The notes under the pieces are model-generated. The model was given only the letters and a program-made list of their open reading frames with translations. It made no database searches and was not told the origin of the DNA. A stretch of 64,000 bases of DNA from Candidimonas nitroreducens (GTDB lineage Bacteria; Pseudomonadota; Gammaproteobacteria; Burkholderiales; Burkholderiaceae_B): assembly GCF_002209565.1 (NCBI RefSeq), contig NZ_NJIH01000010.1, positions 186,001-250,000 of the forward strand, in the 5' to 3' direction. The first letter of the stretch is position 1; every line of letters starts with the position of its first letter. Positions 34,591 to 42,715 of the stretch are shown here, in pieces. Made by a program: the position numbers and the translations under genes.

Positions 34591-36933
34591 TTACTCATTG
34601 TCGTGTCTTGCCTGGCTGACCAAACGCTCCTCTTCCGCTCGATCGGCGGCGCTCAAATCGTCAAGCACATCTACTGTCAACCGGTGAATCTGCCCAGTGA
34701 ACGGGAATGGGCAACTGTAGGTCTCGTCGATGGGAGTACCGGTATCCAATCCGACATCGAAAGTCTCGGTATACGAATACTGAATGGGCACGGTTCGCGG
34801 CACATAGCCGCCTCCGGCCTCAACCCCATTGAACGTAAATTGCACATGTCCCCCCGACCCCAGTTTTTTCTGGTCGACGGTAAACGTCATTGTGATCTCG
34901 GTGCGGCCAGCAGGAACGGGAACAGTCGACACAACGGTGTAACGCTCCTCCCCGCTAAGATTATGGACATAATGGAGATGCCCCTTTCGTACATACATGC
35001 CATAACCGCCAAATCGCCCACCGGCGGTAACCAGCATACCTTCTGGGCCTTCCACCGGAATCGTGAGGTCTGCGGTAATCCTGTGCGAGCGCCCCTTGAG
35101 ATTGGGCGCGCTTCCTTCGGGGATACCGAATACACCCGATTGATACACAAAATGCGTACGGCCTTCTGAAGGCGACGGCCCCTGGTGGTAGCGCTCCCCA
35201 TATCGATCGTCCAGCGGCAGAACCTTGCCACGCTGCGCCTGCTCCCACCAGAGCAGCTGCAACTCCCGAAGCTTCTCGGGGTGAGTTGCGGCCAGATCAC
35301 GCGCCTGGGAAAAATCGATGTCGACGTGGTACAGCTCCCATGGATCCGAGTCAAAATCGCCAGTCGAGCCACCGCCGGCAATCTGCCATGGCAAACGTCC
35401 CCGATGCCTCACCCCGGCGACCCAACCTTCATGATAGATGGCGCGATGGCCAAACAATTCAAAATATTGTGTGCGACGCGTGGATGGCGCATCGGATTTG
35501 TCGAAGGAATACATCATTGAAACGCCTTCAATTCCCGCTTGCTCGATGCCGTTGACCGATGCTGGAGCGGGAATTCCCGTCGCCTCCAGGATGGTGGGGA
35601 CAATGTCGATGCAATGATGGAACTGTTCGCGCAGCGTGCCGCGGTCGGCGATTTTTCTGGGCCATGAAACTACCACCCCGTTGCGCGTACCTCCGAAGTG
35701 CGATGCGATCTGCTTGACCCATTGCATCGGCGCGGATCCGGCCCAGGCCCATCCTACCGGGTAATTCGTATAGCTCATCGGGCCGCCTATATCGTCGATG
35801 CGCTCGAGCATCTGGGCAAGTGTCTGGGGTGCGCCGTTCAGGTTGCCCCACTTGTTGATCTGCCCCTGCAACGTACCTTCGGCACTGGGGCCGTTGTCGC
35901 CGGCAATAAAAATGACCAGGGTGTCGTCATCAATCCCCTGGGCTGCGAGCTCTTCCATCACTCGGCCGATTTGATGATCACAATGGGATAGCGCGCCAGC
36001 AAAGGCTTCCATCAACCGCGCGCCGAGCTTTTTCTCATCATCTGTCGCCTCAGACCAAGCCGGAATTTCGGGTGGGCGCGGCGTCAACTCGGCATGAGCA
36101 GGAATAATGCCTAACTCACGCTGCCGGGCGAAGGTTTGCTCGCGCTGACTATCCCAACCGTGATCGAAACAGCCCCGATACTTGTCTATCCATTCCTTGG
36201 GGGCATGATGGGGCGAGTGTGCCGTGCCGGGCGCAAAATACAGGAAAAACGGGCGGCTGGGATCCACGGCACGATGCATGCGAATCCAGTCGATTGCGTG
36301 ATCTGCCAGATCCTCGTCGAGATGCAGATCCTTTTTTTTCGTCTCGCGGCGTATAACAGGGCGAGTATTTTCTATGATGGGAGGATCCCACTGGTTGCAA
36401 TCGGCACCAAGAAAACCATAGAAATATTCGAACCCCATACCGGTAGGCCAGCGATCGAAAGGGCCCACTGGGCTAGTCTCCCACTCCGGCGTGTTGTGCC
36501 ACTTTCCGAAGGCGCCGGTACTGTATCCGTTGGATCGCAGAATTTGCGCAACGCAGGCGGAATCGCGAGGCCAGATTCCGTTATATCCCGGGAACCCCGT
36601 TGCAAGATTGGCAATCGAGCCACTGGCGACGTTGTGATGATTGCGGCCGGTCAGCACCGCAGCCCGCGTGGGGGTGCACATGGCTGTGGTATGAAAGCGA
36701 TTATATTTCAGGCCTCGCCGGGCAAGCCGATCCAGCGTCGGCATGCTCACGGGCCCGCCGAAGGTGCTCGGGTGGCCAAACCCGACGTCATCCAACAAGA
36801 CCAGCACGACATTCGGCGCCCCGGCAGGTGGCTGAACCGGTTTGGGAAAATCGGGAACGGAATCCGCATAAGTCTTACCAATCTTGCCCTCGAATTCGGG
36901 GTCTTTGGGCGGAAGCTCGTCGCGATTCTTCAT
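34591..36933 (-). CDS. Type I (formylglycine-dependent) sulfatase
   Basis: The ATG at 36933 follows AAGGAGATAGCA and gives 780 residues; a longer upstream frame lacks a ribosome site. The N-terminal domain has the metal-binding LVLLDDVGFGHPS and the sulfatase signature MCTPTRAAVLTGR, in which Cys86 of C-T-P-T-R is the residue converted to formylglycine. FGKWHNTPEW and IFIAGDNGPSAEGT are further conserved parts. It matches the large arylsulfatase type with an extra C-terminal beta-rich domain. No signal peptide is seen, so it probably acts in the cytoplasm. A GMC alcohol oxidoreductase lies upstream and a formylglycine-generating enzyme nearby. Confidence 0.93.
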   Translation of the reverse strand: MKNRDELPPKDPEFEGKIGKTYADSVPDFPKPVQPPAGAPNVVLVLLDDVGFGHPSTFGGPVSMPTLDRLARRGLKYNRFHTTAMCTPTRAAVLTGRNHHNVASGSIANLATGFPGYNGIWPRDSACVAQILRSNGYSTGAFGKWHNTPEWETSPVGPFDRWPTGMGFEYFYGFLGADCNQWDPPIIENTRPVIRRETKKKDLHLDEDLADHAIDWIRMHRAVDPSRPFFLYFAPGTAHSPHHAPKEWIDKYRGCFDHGWDSQREQTFARQRELGIIPAHAELTPRPPEIPAWSEATDDEKKLGARLMEAFAGALSHCDHQIGRVMEELAAQGIDDDTLVIFIAGDNGPSAEGTLQGQINKWGNLNGAPQTLAQMLERIDDIGGPMSYTNYPVGWAWAGSAPMQWVKQIASHFGGTRNGVVVSWPRKIADRGTLREQFHHCIDIVPTILEATGIPAPASVNGIEQAGIEGVSMMYSFDKSDAPSTRRTQYFELFGHRAIYHEGWVAGVRHRGRLPWQIAGGGSTGDFDSDPWELYHVDIDFSQARDLAATHPEKLRELQLLWWEQAQRGKVLPLDDRYGERYHQGPSPSEGRTHFVYQSGVFGIPEGSAPNLKGRSHRITADLTIPVEGPEGMLVTAGGRFGGYGMYVRKGHLHYVHNLSGEERYTVVSTVPVPAGRTEITMTFTVDQKKLGSGGHVQFTFNGVEAGGGYVPRTVPIQYSYTETFDVGLDTGTPIDETYSCPFPFTGQIHRLTVDVLDDLSAADRAEEERLVSQARHDNE

Positions 36934-37025
36934 TGCTATCTCCTTGCATACAATTCCGGCTACTGATCGACATAGAGGCTCGCAAGACCCGTACCGGTAA
37001 TATCTACGCTCATTTCTCATCACCC

Positions 37026-38654
37026 TCAATACCGGGCAATATCCTGTTTAACGAATTCCGCGGCGCGCTCACCCAGCATGATTGTCGGAATATTGGTATT
37101 GCTGGAAACCTGAAACGGCATGATGGATGCATCCGCTACGCGCAAGCCGCTTACGCCATATACCCGCATTCTCGAATCCACCACCGAATCTACTTCAGCA
37201 CCCATACGGCAGGTCGCAATCGGATGCCAACAGGTGCTGCTCGTCTTGCGGGCGTAGTCCAACAACTCCTCGTCGCCATCGGCCCCGAGAGGCGGGCGCG
37301 TTGCTCGTTTGATGAGGGTCGACATTGCCGGCTGCTCGGCGATCTTGCGCAGCATCTTCATCAAGCGCACCGTCACTTCCTGATCGACCGGATGACTCAG
37401 ATAATTCGGCTGGATGCTCGGCGACTGCCGCGGGTCTTTCGAAATGGCGTGTATGCTGCCGCGGGACTCCGGATACAGAAAATACCCGCCGATATGAAAA
37501 CCGGAAAAATCGTCGATTCCGGTCTTGATGCTGGTCGCCAACCTGGCGGTACCGCTGGTTAAGCCAACCTGCAGCCTGGCATCCGGATAAGCAAGCCCCG
37601 CACGCGTTCGAACGAAGGCCGTTCCGGCAATTCCGGTCGTGGCGAAAAGGCCCTGATGGGAAAAAAAGTAGCGCAGCAACTCCCTACCCATGCGAAGCCG
37701 GCTTCTCAGCAGATCATTGACCGTATAAGGTTCGACGCACTCGTAGTTCAGGCGTGGCATGACGTGATCCTGCAGATGCTCTCCCACGTGCGGATTATGA
37801 TGCACTATCGGCACTCCCAACTCGCGCAAGCGCGTGGCGTCCCCAATACCCGACAATTCCAGGAGCTGTGGAGACCGGGTGGCGCCGGCGCACAACAATA
37901 CCTCCGCAGACGCTCCTGCACTTTTCGTCACTCCATCTGGCGCGATATATTCGACGCCGACAGCGCGCATGCCCTCAAACAGGATGCGCCTGGCAAACAC
38001 CCCCGTGACGATTTTCAGATTGTGGCGGCGCCGGGCCGGCTTCAGATAGGCAAACGAAGTATTGCAGCGTCTGCCGTCATGCAGATTCATCTGCATCTGG
38101 GACGCCCCTTCCGCCACCAGATCGTTGTAATCGTCCACGAGCGGAATGCCAGTCTGGCCGCAAGCAGAGACAAACGCCGCCGAAAGCGGGTTCGGACGCG
38201 ACTTGACGATAGTGACGGGCCCCGATTTGCCGCGAAATGCCGGATTGCCTTCCTTATACGTTTCGAGCCTCATAAAAGCCGGAAGCACGTCGTCAAAACC
38301 CCAGCCAGGGCAATTCGCCTCTCGCCATTCATCGAAGCGCTTGGGGTGTCCACGCACGGCGAGCATGCCGTTGACGGAGCTCGATCCACCTAGCATTTTC
38401 CCGCTGGGCCAGTAGATCTTGTTGTCGTACAGATTCTTTTGCGGCAACGTTTCAGCCCGCCATACATAGCGGTCGTCGTTCAACAACTTGCCGACTCCTA
38501 GAGGAATGCGCACGAATGGACTAGTGTCCGGCTTGCCTGCCTCCAACAGCAGAACTTTGACGCCAGCATTTTCCGAAAGCCTCGCGGCCAATACGCTGCC
38601 GGCCGACCCGGAGCCAATTATGACGTAGTCGTATTTTTCTACCTGTGAGTTCAT
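37026..38654 (-). CDS. GMC-family FAD-dependent alcohol oxidoreductase, co-transcribed with the sulfatase
   Basis: Starting at MNSQVEKYDYVIIGSGSAG (38654) the protein has 542 residues. It shows the FAD motif IGSGSAGSVLAARL, PSGKMLGGSSSVNGMLAVRG, GATRSPQLLELSGIG and the C-terminal TCWHPIATCRMG and SSNTNIPTIMLGERA. It should oxidise an alcohol released by the sulfatase, whose gene follows after 92 bp. A longer upstream frame exists, but it overlaps structured leader sequence and lacks a ribosome site. The 42-bp element lies about 230 bp upstream. Confidence 0.9.
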   Translation of the reverse strand: MNSQVEKYDYVIIGSGSAGSVLAARLSENAGVKVLLLEAGKPDTSPFVRIPLGVGKLLNDDRYVWRAETLPQKNLYDNKIYWPSGKMLGGSSSVNGMLAVRGHPKRFDEWREANCPGWGFDDVLPAFMRLETYKEGNPAFRGKSGPVTIVKSRPNPLSAAFVSACGQTGIPLVDDYNDLVAEGASQMQMNLHDGRRCNTSFAYLKPARRRHNLKIVTGVFARRILFEGMRAVGVEYIAPDGVTKSAGASAEVLLCAGATRSPQLLELSGIGDATRLRELGVPIVHHNPHVGEHLQDHVMPRLNYECVEPYTVNDLLRSRLRMGRELLRYFFSHQGLFATTGIAGTAFVRTRAGLAYPDARLQVGLTSGTARLATSIKTGIDDFSGFHIGGYFLYPESRGSIHAISKDPRQSPSIQPNYLSHPVDQEVTVRLMKMLRKIAEQPAMSTLIKRATRPPLGADGDEELLDYARKTSSTCWHPIATCRMGAEVDSVVDSRMRVYGVSGLRVADASIMPFQVSSNTNIPTIMLGERAAEFVKQDIARY

Positions 38655-38733
38655 ATTGGGCAGTATCTGTCGAGACAATAAGGGAATGAATGATGAACCG
38701 GGCCTCATCAATCCTTCCCGCAGGGACGCAGGG

Positions 38734-38789
38734 CGGAGAGGATGGGTCGTTCCCTCTCCGTGCCCCGGCTTGTGCCCGATCAGGGGCAC
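38734..38789. repeat. Two consecutive hairpins in the leader of the GMC-sulfatase operon
   Basis: CGGAGAGG (38734-38741) pairs with CCTCTCCG (38753-38760), and GTGCCCC (38760-38766) pairs with GGGGCAC (38783-38789). They lie between the 42-bp element and the GMC start codon, so they would be in the 5' untranslated RNA. No U-run follows, and no known riboswitch class is recognised. Confidence 0.5.
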
Positions 38790-38883
38790 AATCGATAAGA
38801 CACCGCGAAACACGAAATCAGAAACAGCCGAAACATTGATGACGGCCCGGTATCAGGACTCAATCTACGGCATGCCCGGGCCA

Positions 38884-38925
38884 AGGTCAAAAATAAATTG
38901 AACGACGTTTTAATATTTAGGAAAT
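38884..38925. promoter_or_regulatory. 42-bp conserved element upstream of the GMC-sulfatase operon (copy 2)
   Basis: Second copy of the element at 32073-32114, same orientation, again upstream of a minus-strand operon. The exact core AATATTTAGGAA and the flanking TTGAAC are kept while the surrounding sequence is unrelated. It lies in the 357-bp gap (38655-39011) that holds no gene. Confidence 0.55.
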
Positions 38926-39011
38926 TGACCATCGCCTACCCAGTATCGTCAACTTGGCATATCGCCAACAGTCCACGCCATTGGGGGGCTCCAACCCGCC
39001 CCCACGCCGGC

Positions 39012-39956
39012 TCAGGCTAACGTCGCGCGGACAATGCAACGGAACCCAATATGGCAGGCTCCCGTATCGATCATTTGAGGCTGTCGCGCGGAAGGCCGGT
39101 AACGGTCGCAGTAGGACGGTGCACACAAGAATGACCCTCCCTTCAGAACCTTGCGCGGAATCTGGATGAGAGGCTGACTCGGGTCGTAGCTGTCCGGCCG
39201 GCTCGGCCCGCGTGGGTTGACAGACGTACAGCAACGCTTGGACTCAGAGCGAGGCTGCTCGACGTACCAGTCCCGTGTCCACTCCCATACGTTTCCCGCC
39301 ATATCGACGAGCCCATAACCGTTGGGCGGATAGCTGCCCACAGGCGAAGTCCGCTCGTAGCCATCCAGGGCAAGATTCTGAGAAGGGAATTCGCCTTGCC
39401 AAGTGTTTGCCATGTAGCGGCCGTCAACCATAAAGTCGTTCCCCCACACATAGACGGCTGCCTCCAGCCCTCCGCGGGCGGCAAACTCCCATTCCGCTTC
39501 GGTAGGCAGATCTTTGCCGGCCCAGTCCGCATACGCCAGGGCATCTTCGTACGCCACATGGACTACGGGATGTGCTTTCAACCCTTCGATCGAGGTGCCT
39601 TCTCCATCAGGATCGCGCCAGCACGCCCCTGGAGTGAAACGCCACCAGGTATAGGGATTTTCCAGTGAAACCGGATCTCGGGGTGGCCGGAAGGTCAACG
39701 AACCGGGTACGAGCAGCTTGGAATCAATGCCCGGATATTGCCGTGGATCCATGCCCTGCTCCGCCAAGGTTACGTAACCCGTAGCTCGCACGAACTCGGC
39801 GAATTGAAGATTCGTGACCGGCGAGTGATCCATCCAGAAACCATCCACTTGCACGCGCCGCACTGGAGCTTCTTCCGGGTGGTGATGCTCGCTGCCCATC
39901 ATGAAAGAGCCGGGAGCGATCCATTGCATGCCATCAGTCGAGGCCATCTTCATCAC
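39012..39956 (-). CDS. Formylglycine-generating enzyme (SUMF1 family sulfatase activator)
   Basis: The 314-residue enzyme oxidises the signature cysteine of type I sulfatases to formylglycine. It begins WIAPGSFMMGSEHHHPEEAP and has PVTNLQFAEFV, LPTEAEWEFAARGG and VDMAGNVWEWTRDWY. The copper-binding catalytic cysteine pair is present as Cys278 and Cys283 in GGSFLCAPSYCDRYRP, and the ending GFRC is conserved. It follows the IclR gene by only 12 bp, so activator and regulator are likely co-transcribed. The client is presumably the sulfatase at 34.6-36.9 kb. Confidence 0.94.
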   Translation of the reverse strand: MMKMASTDGMQWIAPGSFMMGSEHHHPEEAPVRRVQVDGFWMDHSPVTNLQFAEFVRATGYVTLAEQGMDPRQYPGIDSKLLVPGSLTFRPPRDPVSLENPYTWWRFTPGACWRDPDGEGTSIEGLKAHPVVHVAYEDALAYADWAGKDLPTEAEWEFAARGGLEAAVYVWGNDFMVDGRYMANTWQGEFPSQNLALDGYERTSPVGSYPPNGYGLVDMAGNVWEWTRDWYVEQPRSESKRCCTSVNPRGPSRPDSYDPSQPLIQIPRKVLKGGSFLCAPSYCDRYRPSARQPQMIDTGACHIGFRCIVRATLA

Positions 39957-39968
39957 TATCTCGATATT

Positions 39969-40784
39969 TCAATCGCGGACGGGCGCGATCAAGTGCGGCG
40001 CGTAACCCAATTCGCCCGAAAGGCTTCTGGCAGCACCTACCACCATGGGTGCCATAGACTGCATCGTGGTGTCGGTCAGTCGCTCTCCAGGGCCGGCGAT
40101 GCCTATCGCGGCGACAACATCCCCACGGCTGTCAAAAACCGGAGCAGCCAGACCACGCACTCCCCCGCGCCACTCGCCACGATTGATGGCATAGCCCTGG
40201 TGGCGCACGCGCGCCAGTTCTTTATCAAGAGCCCGCCTTGATTTGACTGTCAATGCCGTGAATGTTTCCATGTGATGCGTTGCCGCAGCCACTGTCGCCG
40301 CATCGGCATAAGCCAGCATTGCCCGACCTGTTGCAACACAATAGGCAGGAGCCCGGCCACCCACCCGCGTATAGGCACGAATAGCTTGCGAGCTGTCGAG
40401 CTTATCGAGATATAGGACTTCGTTGTTATCGAGAACCGATAGATGCACGGTTTCCTGAGTTCGCTGGGCCAAGTCCCGCATCAGGGCAGCAGCTATCCTG
40501 CGCAGATCTATGCGGTCGGCAATACGCTGCCCGAGCTCCCATAGCTTCAGACTGCAGTCATACAACCCATGTTCCGTCTGTTTTAGCCAGCCAGCGCCGC
40601 ACATAACTTGCAACACCCGATGGATCCCGCTCTTGGGTATGCCCAGATGCCTGGCAATCTCGGTCACACCCAAAGGCTCATCCCTATGAGCCAGCAACTC
40701 GAGTATGGCGAAGCCTTTGAGCAGTGAGCCGGAGAGCTCGTTGCCCGTATTCGCTTCCAGCAATGCTTTCCCATTTTGCGGCAT
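39969..40784 (-). CDS. IclR-family transcriptional regulator of the sulfatase region
   Basis: The 271-residue protein has an N-terminal winged helix (LLKGFAILELLAH, then VTEIARHLGIPKSGIHRVLQ) and the IclR effector domain (ETVHLSVLDNNEVLYLDKLD, GGRAPAYCVATGRAMLAYAD, INRGEWRGGVRGLAAPVFDS). It is co-directional with the formylglycine-generating enzyme. A near relative exists as a pseudogene at 32113-32437. Likely targets are the operons carrying the 42-bp element and its own promoter (inference). Confidence 0.92.
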   Translation of the reverse strand: MPQNGKALLEANTGNELSGSLLKGFAILELLAHRDEPLGVTEIARHLGIPKSGIHRVLQVMCGAGWLKQTEHGLYDCSLKLWELGQRIADRIDLRRIAAALMRDLAQRTQETVHLSVLDNNEVLYLDKLDSSQAIRAYTRVGGRAPAYCVATGRAMLAYADAATVAAATHHMETFTALTVKSRRALDKELARVRHQGYAINRGEWRGGVRGLAAPVFDSRGDVVAAIGIAGPGERLTDTTMQSMAPMVVGAARSLSGELGYAPHLIAPVRD

Positions 40785-40822
40785 GCGTTTCGGCCTTCCT
40801 TGAAAGAAGTAGCGTCTTATTT

Positions 40823-40859
40823 GTTCATAAATTAGGAATTCTGTTCATTCTATTTGAAC
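40823..40859. promoter_or_regulatory. Probable IclR operator/promoter region with GTTCA/TTTGAAC half-sites
   Basis: GTTCATAAATTAGGAATTC near 40823 followed by a second GTTCAT and TTTGAAC (40853-40859) form imperfect inverted repeats just upstream of the IclR start. TTAGGAA is shared with the 42-bp elements. Autoregulation is typical of IclR proteins. Confidence 0.4.
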
Positions 40860-40946
40860 ACGTTATTCAGTGTCAATGCTCTCAAAATACTCAAGCTCGA
40901 AACCAACTCGAACGAACTCTACCTCATCCCCATCGAACACTCTTTC

Positions 40947-41249
40947 CTATGTCGCCACATAACCGACCTGTTTGACGATCGCCTGCCATTTTGCCCTGTC
41001 CTGCTTCAATAGTCGGGCAGCCTCCTGCGGTGAAGTACTCATGGCGCTCATTCCCGATTGAGCAAGCCCGGCAAGGATCTCTTTGTCCTTAAGCGCAACA
41101 ACCAAAGCAGTACAGAGAGCCACCACGATTTCTCGGGCCATACGTACCGGCGCGAAAAAGGCGTAATAGCCTTTGTGAATCATGTTTTTGTAGCCTTGTT
41201 CGATAAAAGCCCGCACGTTAGGTGCGTAGGGATTTTTCTTGTCACTGGT
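40947..41249 (-). pseudogene. 3' remnant of a Bug (TctC-like) solute-binding protein gene
   Basis: The frame encodes about 100 residues from TSDKKNPYAPNVRAFIEQGY to the C-terminus, with ALKDKEILAGLAQSGMSAM and RDRAKWQAIVKQVGYVAT-like ending, which is the last third of a Bug protein. There is no signal peptide or ligand-binding N-terminal lobe. It is joined at about 41,245 to the start of a different gene (see 41242-41418), so it marks a deletion. Confidence 0.75.
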
Positions 41250-41418
41250 CAGAGATAGTGCGCAGGCCTTTTGCATCATAAAGCGCATCGAAGAGATCGC
41301 TGTTCTGAATACCTGGCAGGGCAAACACGTCGCGAACGCCATTGTCCACCAGCGTCCGCAACAGAATCTGAGCAGTCGTCCCACTCAAAATACCATCTTG
41401 CAAAGTTACCTGAGTCAT
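41242..41418 (-). pseudogene. 5' remnant of a thiamine-diphosphate-dependent enzyme gene
   Basis: From the ATG at 41418 the frame gives 58 residues: MTQVTLQDGILSGTTAQILL, LVDNGVRDVFALPGIQN and SDLFDALYDAKGLRT. This is the N-terminal PYR domain of acetolactate-synthase/oxalyl-CoA decarboxylase-like enzymes. It stops (TGA at 41242-41244) exactly where Bug sequence takes over in another frame. The rest of the enzyme, normally over 500 residues, is absent. Confidence 0.75.
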
Positions 41419-41663
41419 CGTCTAACCTTCATGCGCCACTTGAACAAGGGTTCGTCAGGTGCCATCTTCGCAGCATCCACTTGGCCGGATATGGCTCGTC
41501 ACAGTTGGCGACAAGCCGTGCACATAGTCATTTCCCCCGGCGGAGAAGCACGACAGAATAAAAATTCCTCACAAATTGGCTACGTAGGCCGGCCTTTGGC
41601 CGGTTGGTCGATTACCCAGCCTGAAAATCCGAGCCGCCTTGCCCGCCATCTAGCGGGAAATCG

Positions 41664-42641
41664 CTAGAACAAATGCAGATGATTCTGTTTTATTAAGTCC
41701 GAGTACCAGTCATAATCAGAATGCATCTGTTTGGACACCTGTGCAGGCGTCATCGGGTCAGGTTGGATGACGAAGTGTGCAAACTGCTGTTGCACATCGG
41801 GCATCGCAAGTATCTTGTTCAGCGCGGCATTTGCCTTGTCAATAATCGCAACGGGCGTATTGGCGGGAAATGCGAGCGCATACCAAGTATTGAGTTCCCA
41901 TTTACCAGAGACACCAACCTCGCCAAGATCCGGAACATCTGGAAGAGACGGTAGGCGTTGACGCGACAGAACAGCAAGCGCATGCAATTTTCCGCCTTTA
42001 CCCAAAAATGGCTGAGTCGCGAGCGGTGTATCCACCGTATAAGCAGTTTCCCCAGACGCAACCGCTGTTACGGACGGAGCGCTTCCCTTATAAGGAATAT
42101 GCTGCCCCGCCAAGCCAGCGTTATGCTTGAGCATCTCGATAGAAAACCACATTGCAGTGCAGCACGAACTGAACTGTAACGATCCTGGATTCTTGGCTGA
42201 TACCTGCTGCAGCTCTTTGAAGGTTTTGTAGGGCGAATTCTTGCTTACCACCAGAACCAGCGGCGTCTTGGCAATCATGCCAATGGGAGAAAATGCCTTG
42301 AAGGGATTTACGGGCTGCTGAGGCTTGATGATCTGGTTCTGGACGAGCCCCATGGTTATGATCCCCATTGTATAACCGTCCTTCTTAGCGTTGGCGAGCG
42401 CCGCCGCACCCACCATGAATTCCCCGCCCGGCTTGTTCTGTACTACGGCGGAAGTACCCCATACTGCTTTGAACTTCTCCGCCAATATTCTGGCAATAGC
42501 ATCAGAAACACCACCTGATCCGAAGGGAACTATAATATTTAGCGTCTGGCGGGGATCCGGATAATTTTCAGCATTGGCGACATTGACTGTGCCAGTAATG
42601 AGTGCCGCTGCAACGAGGCAGCGCGTGAAATGACTTTTCAT
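41664..42641 (-). CDS. Bug-family (TctC-like) periplasmic solute-binding protein
   Basis: The 325-residue protein has a signal peptide (MKSHFTRCLVAAALITGTVN, cleavage after ANA) and the Bug fold: LNIIVPFGSGGVSDAIARIL, VVQNKPGGEFMVGAAALA, KNPGSLQFSSCC and HALAVLSRQRLPSLPDVPDL. Bug proteins bind carboxylates and deliver them to TctAB or act as orphan sensors; no tctA/tctB gene is visible here. The aldehyde dehydrogenase gene lies 74 bp upstream. A six-bp-stem hairpin (CTAGCG/CGCTAG, 41650-41667) ends the gene. The 245 bp after it (41419-41663) hold no other gene. Confidence 0.9.
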   Translation of the reverse strand: MKSHFTRCLVAAALITGTVNVANAENYPDPRQTLNIIVPFGSGGVSDAIARILAEKFKAVWGTSAVVQNKPGGEFMVGAAALANAKKDGYTMGIITMGLVQNQIIKPQQPVNPFKAFSPIGMIAKTPLVLVVSKNSPYKTFKELQQVSAKNPGSLQFSSCCTAMWFSIEMLKHNAGLAGQHIPYKGSAPSVTAVASGETAYTVDTPLATQPFLGKGGKLHALAVLSRQRLPSLPDVPDLGEVGVSGKWELNTWYALAFPANTPVAIIDKANAALNKILAMPDVQQQFAHFVIQPDPMTPAQVSKQMHSDYDWYSDLIKQNHLHLF

Positions 42642-42715
42642 GTTGTCTCCTATATATCAGCCGTGAAAGCACAAAGGGCCATCGCAAAAACGCGTGACTA
42701 CCATCTTTGAGATCA

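Noticed and set aside
38734-38789. Known riboswitch in the GMC-sulfatase leader
   Set aside because: Hairpins are present, but no consensus of a riboswitch class that I know is visible.
40947-41384. A complete short Bug protein
   Set aside because: The first 45 codons are antiphase reading of a thiamine-diphosphate enzyme start; only the C-terminal third is Bug-like.
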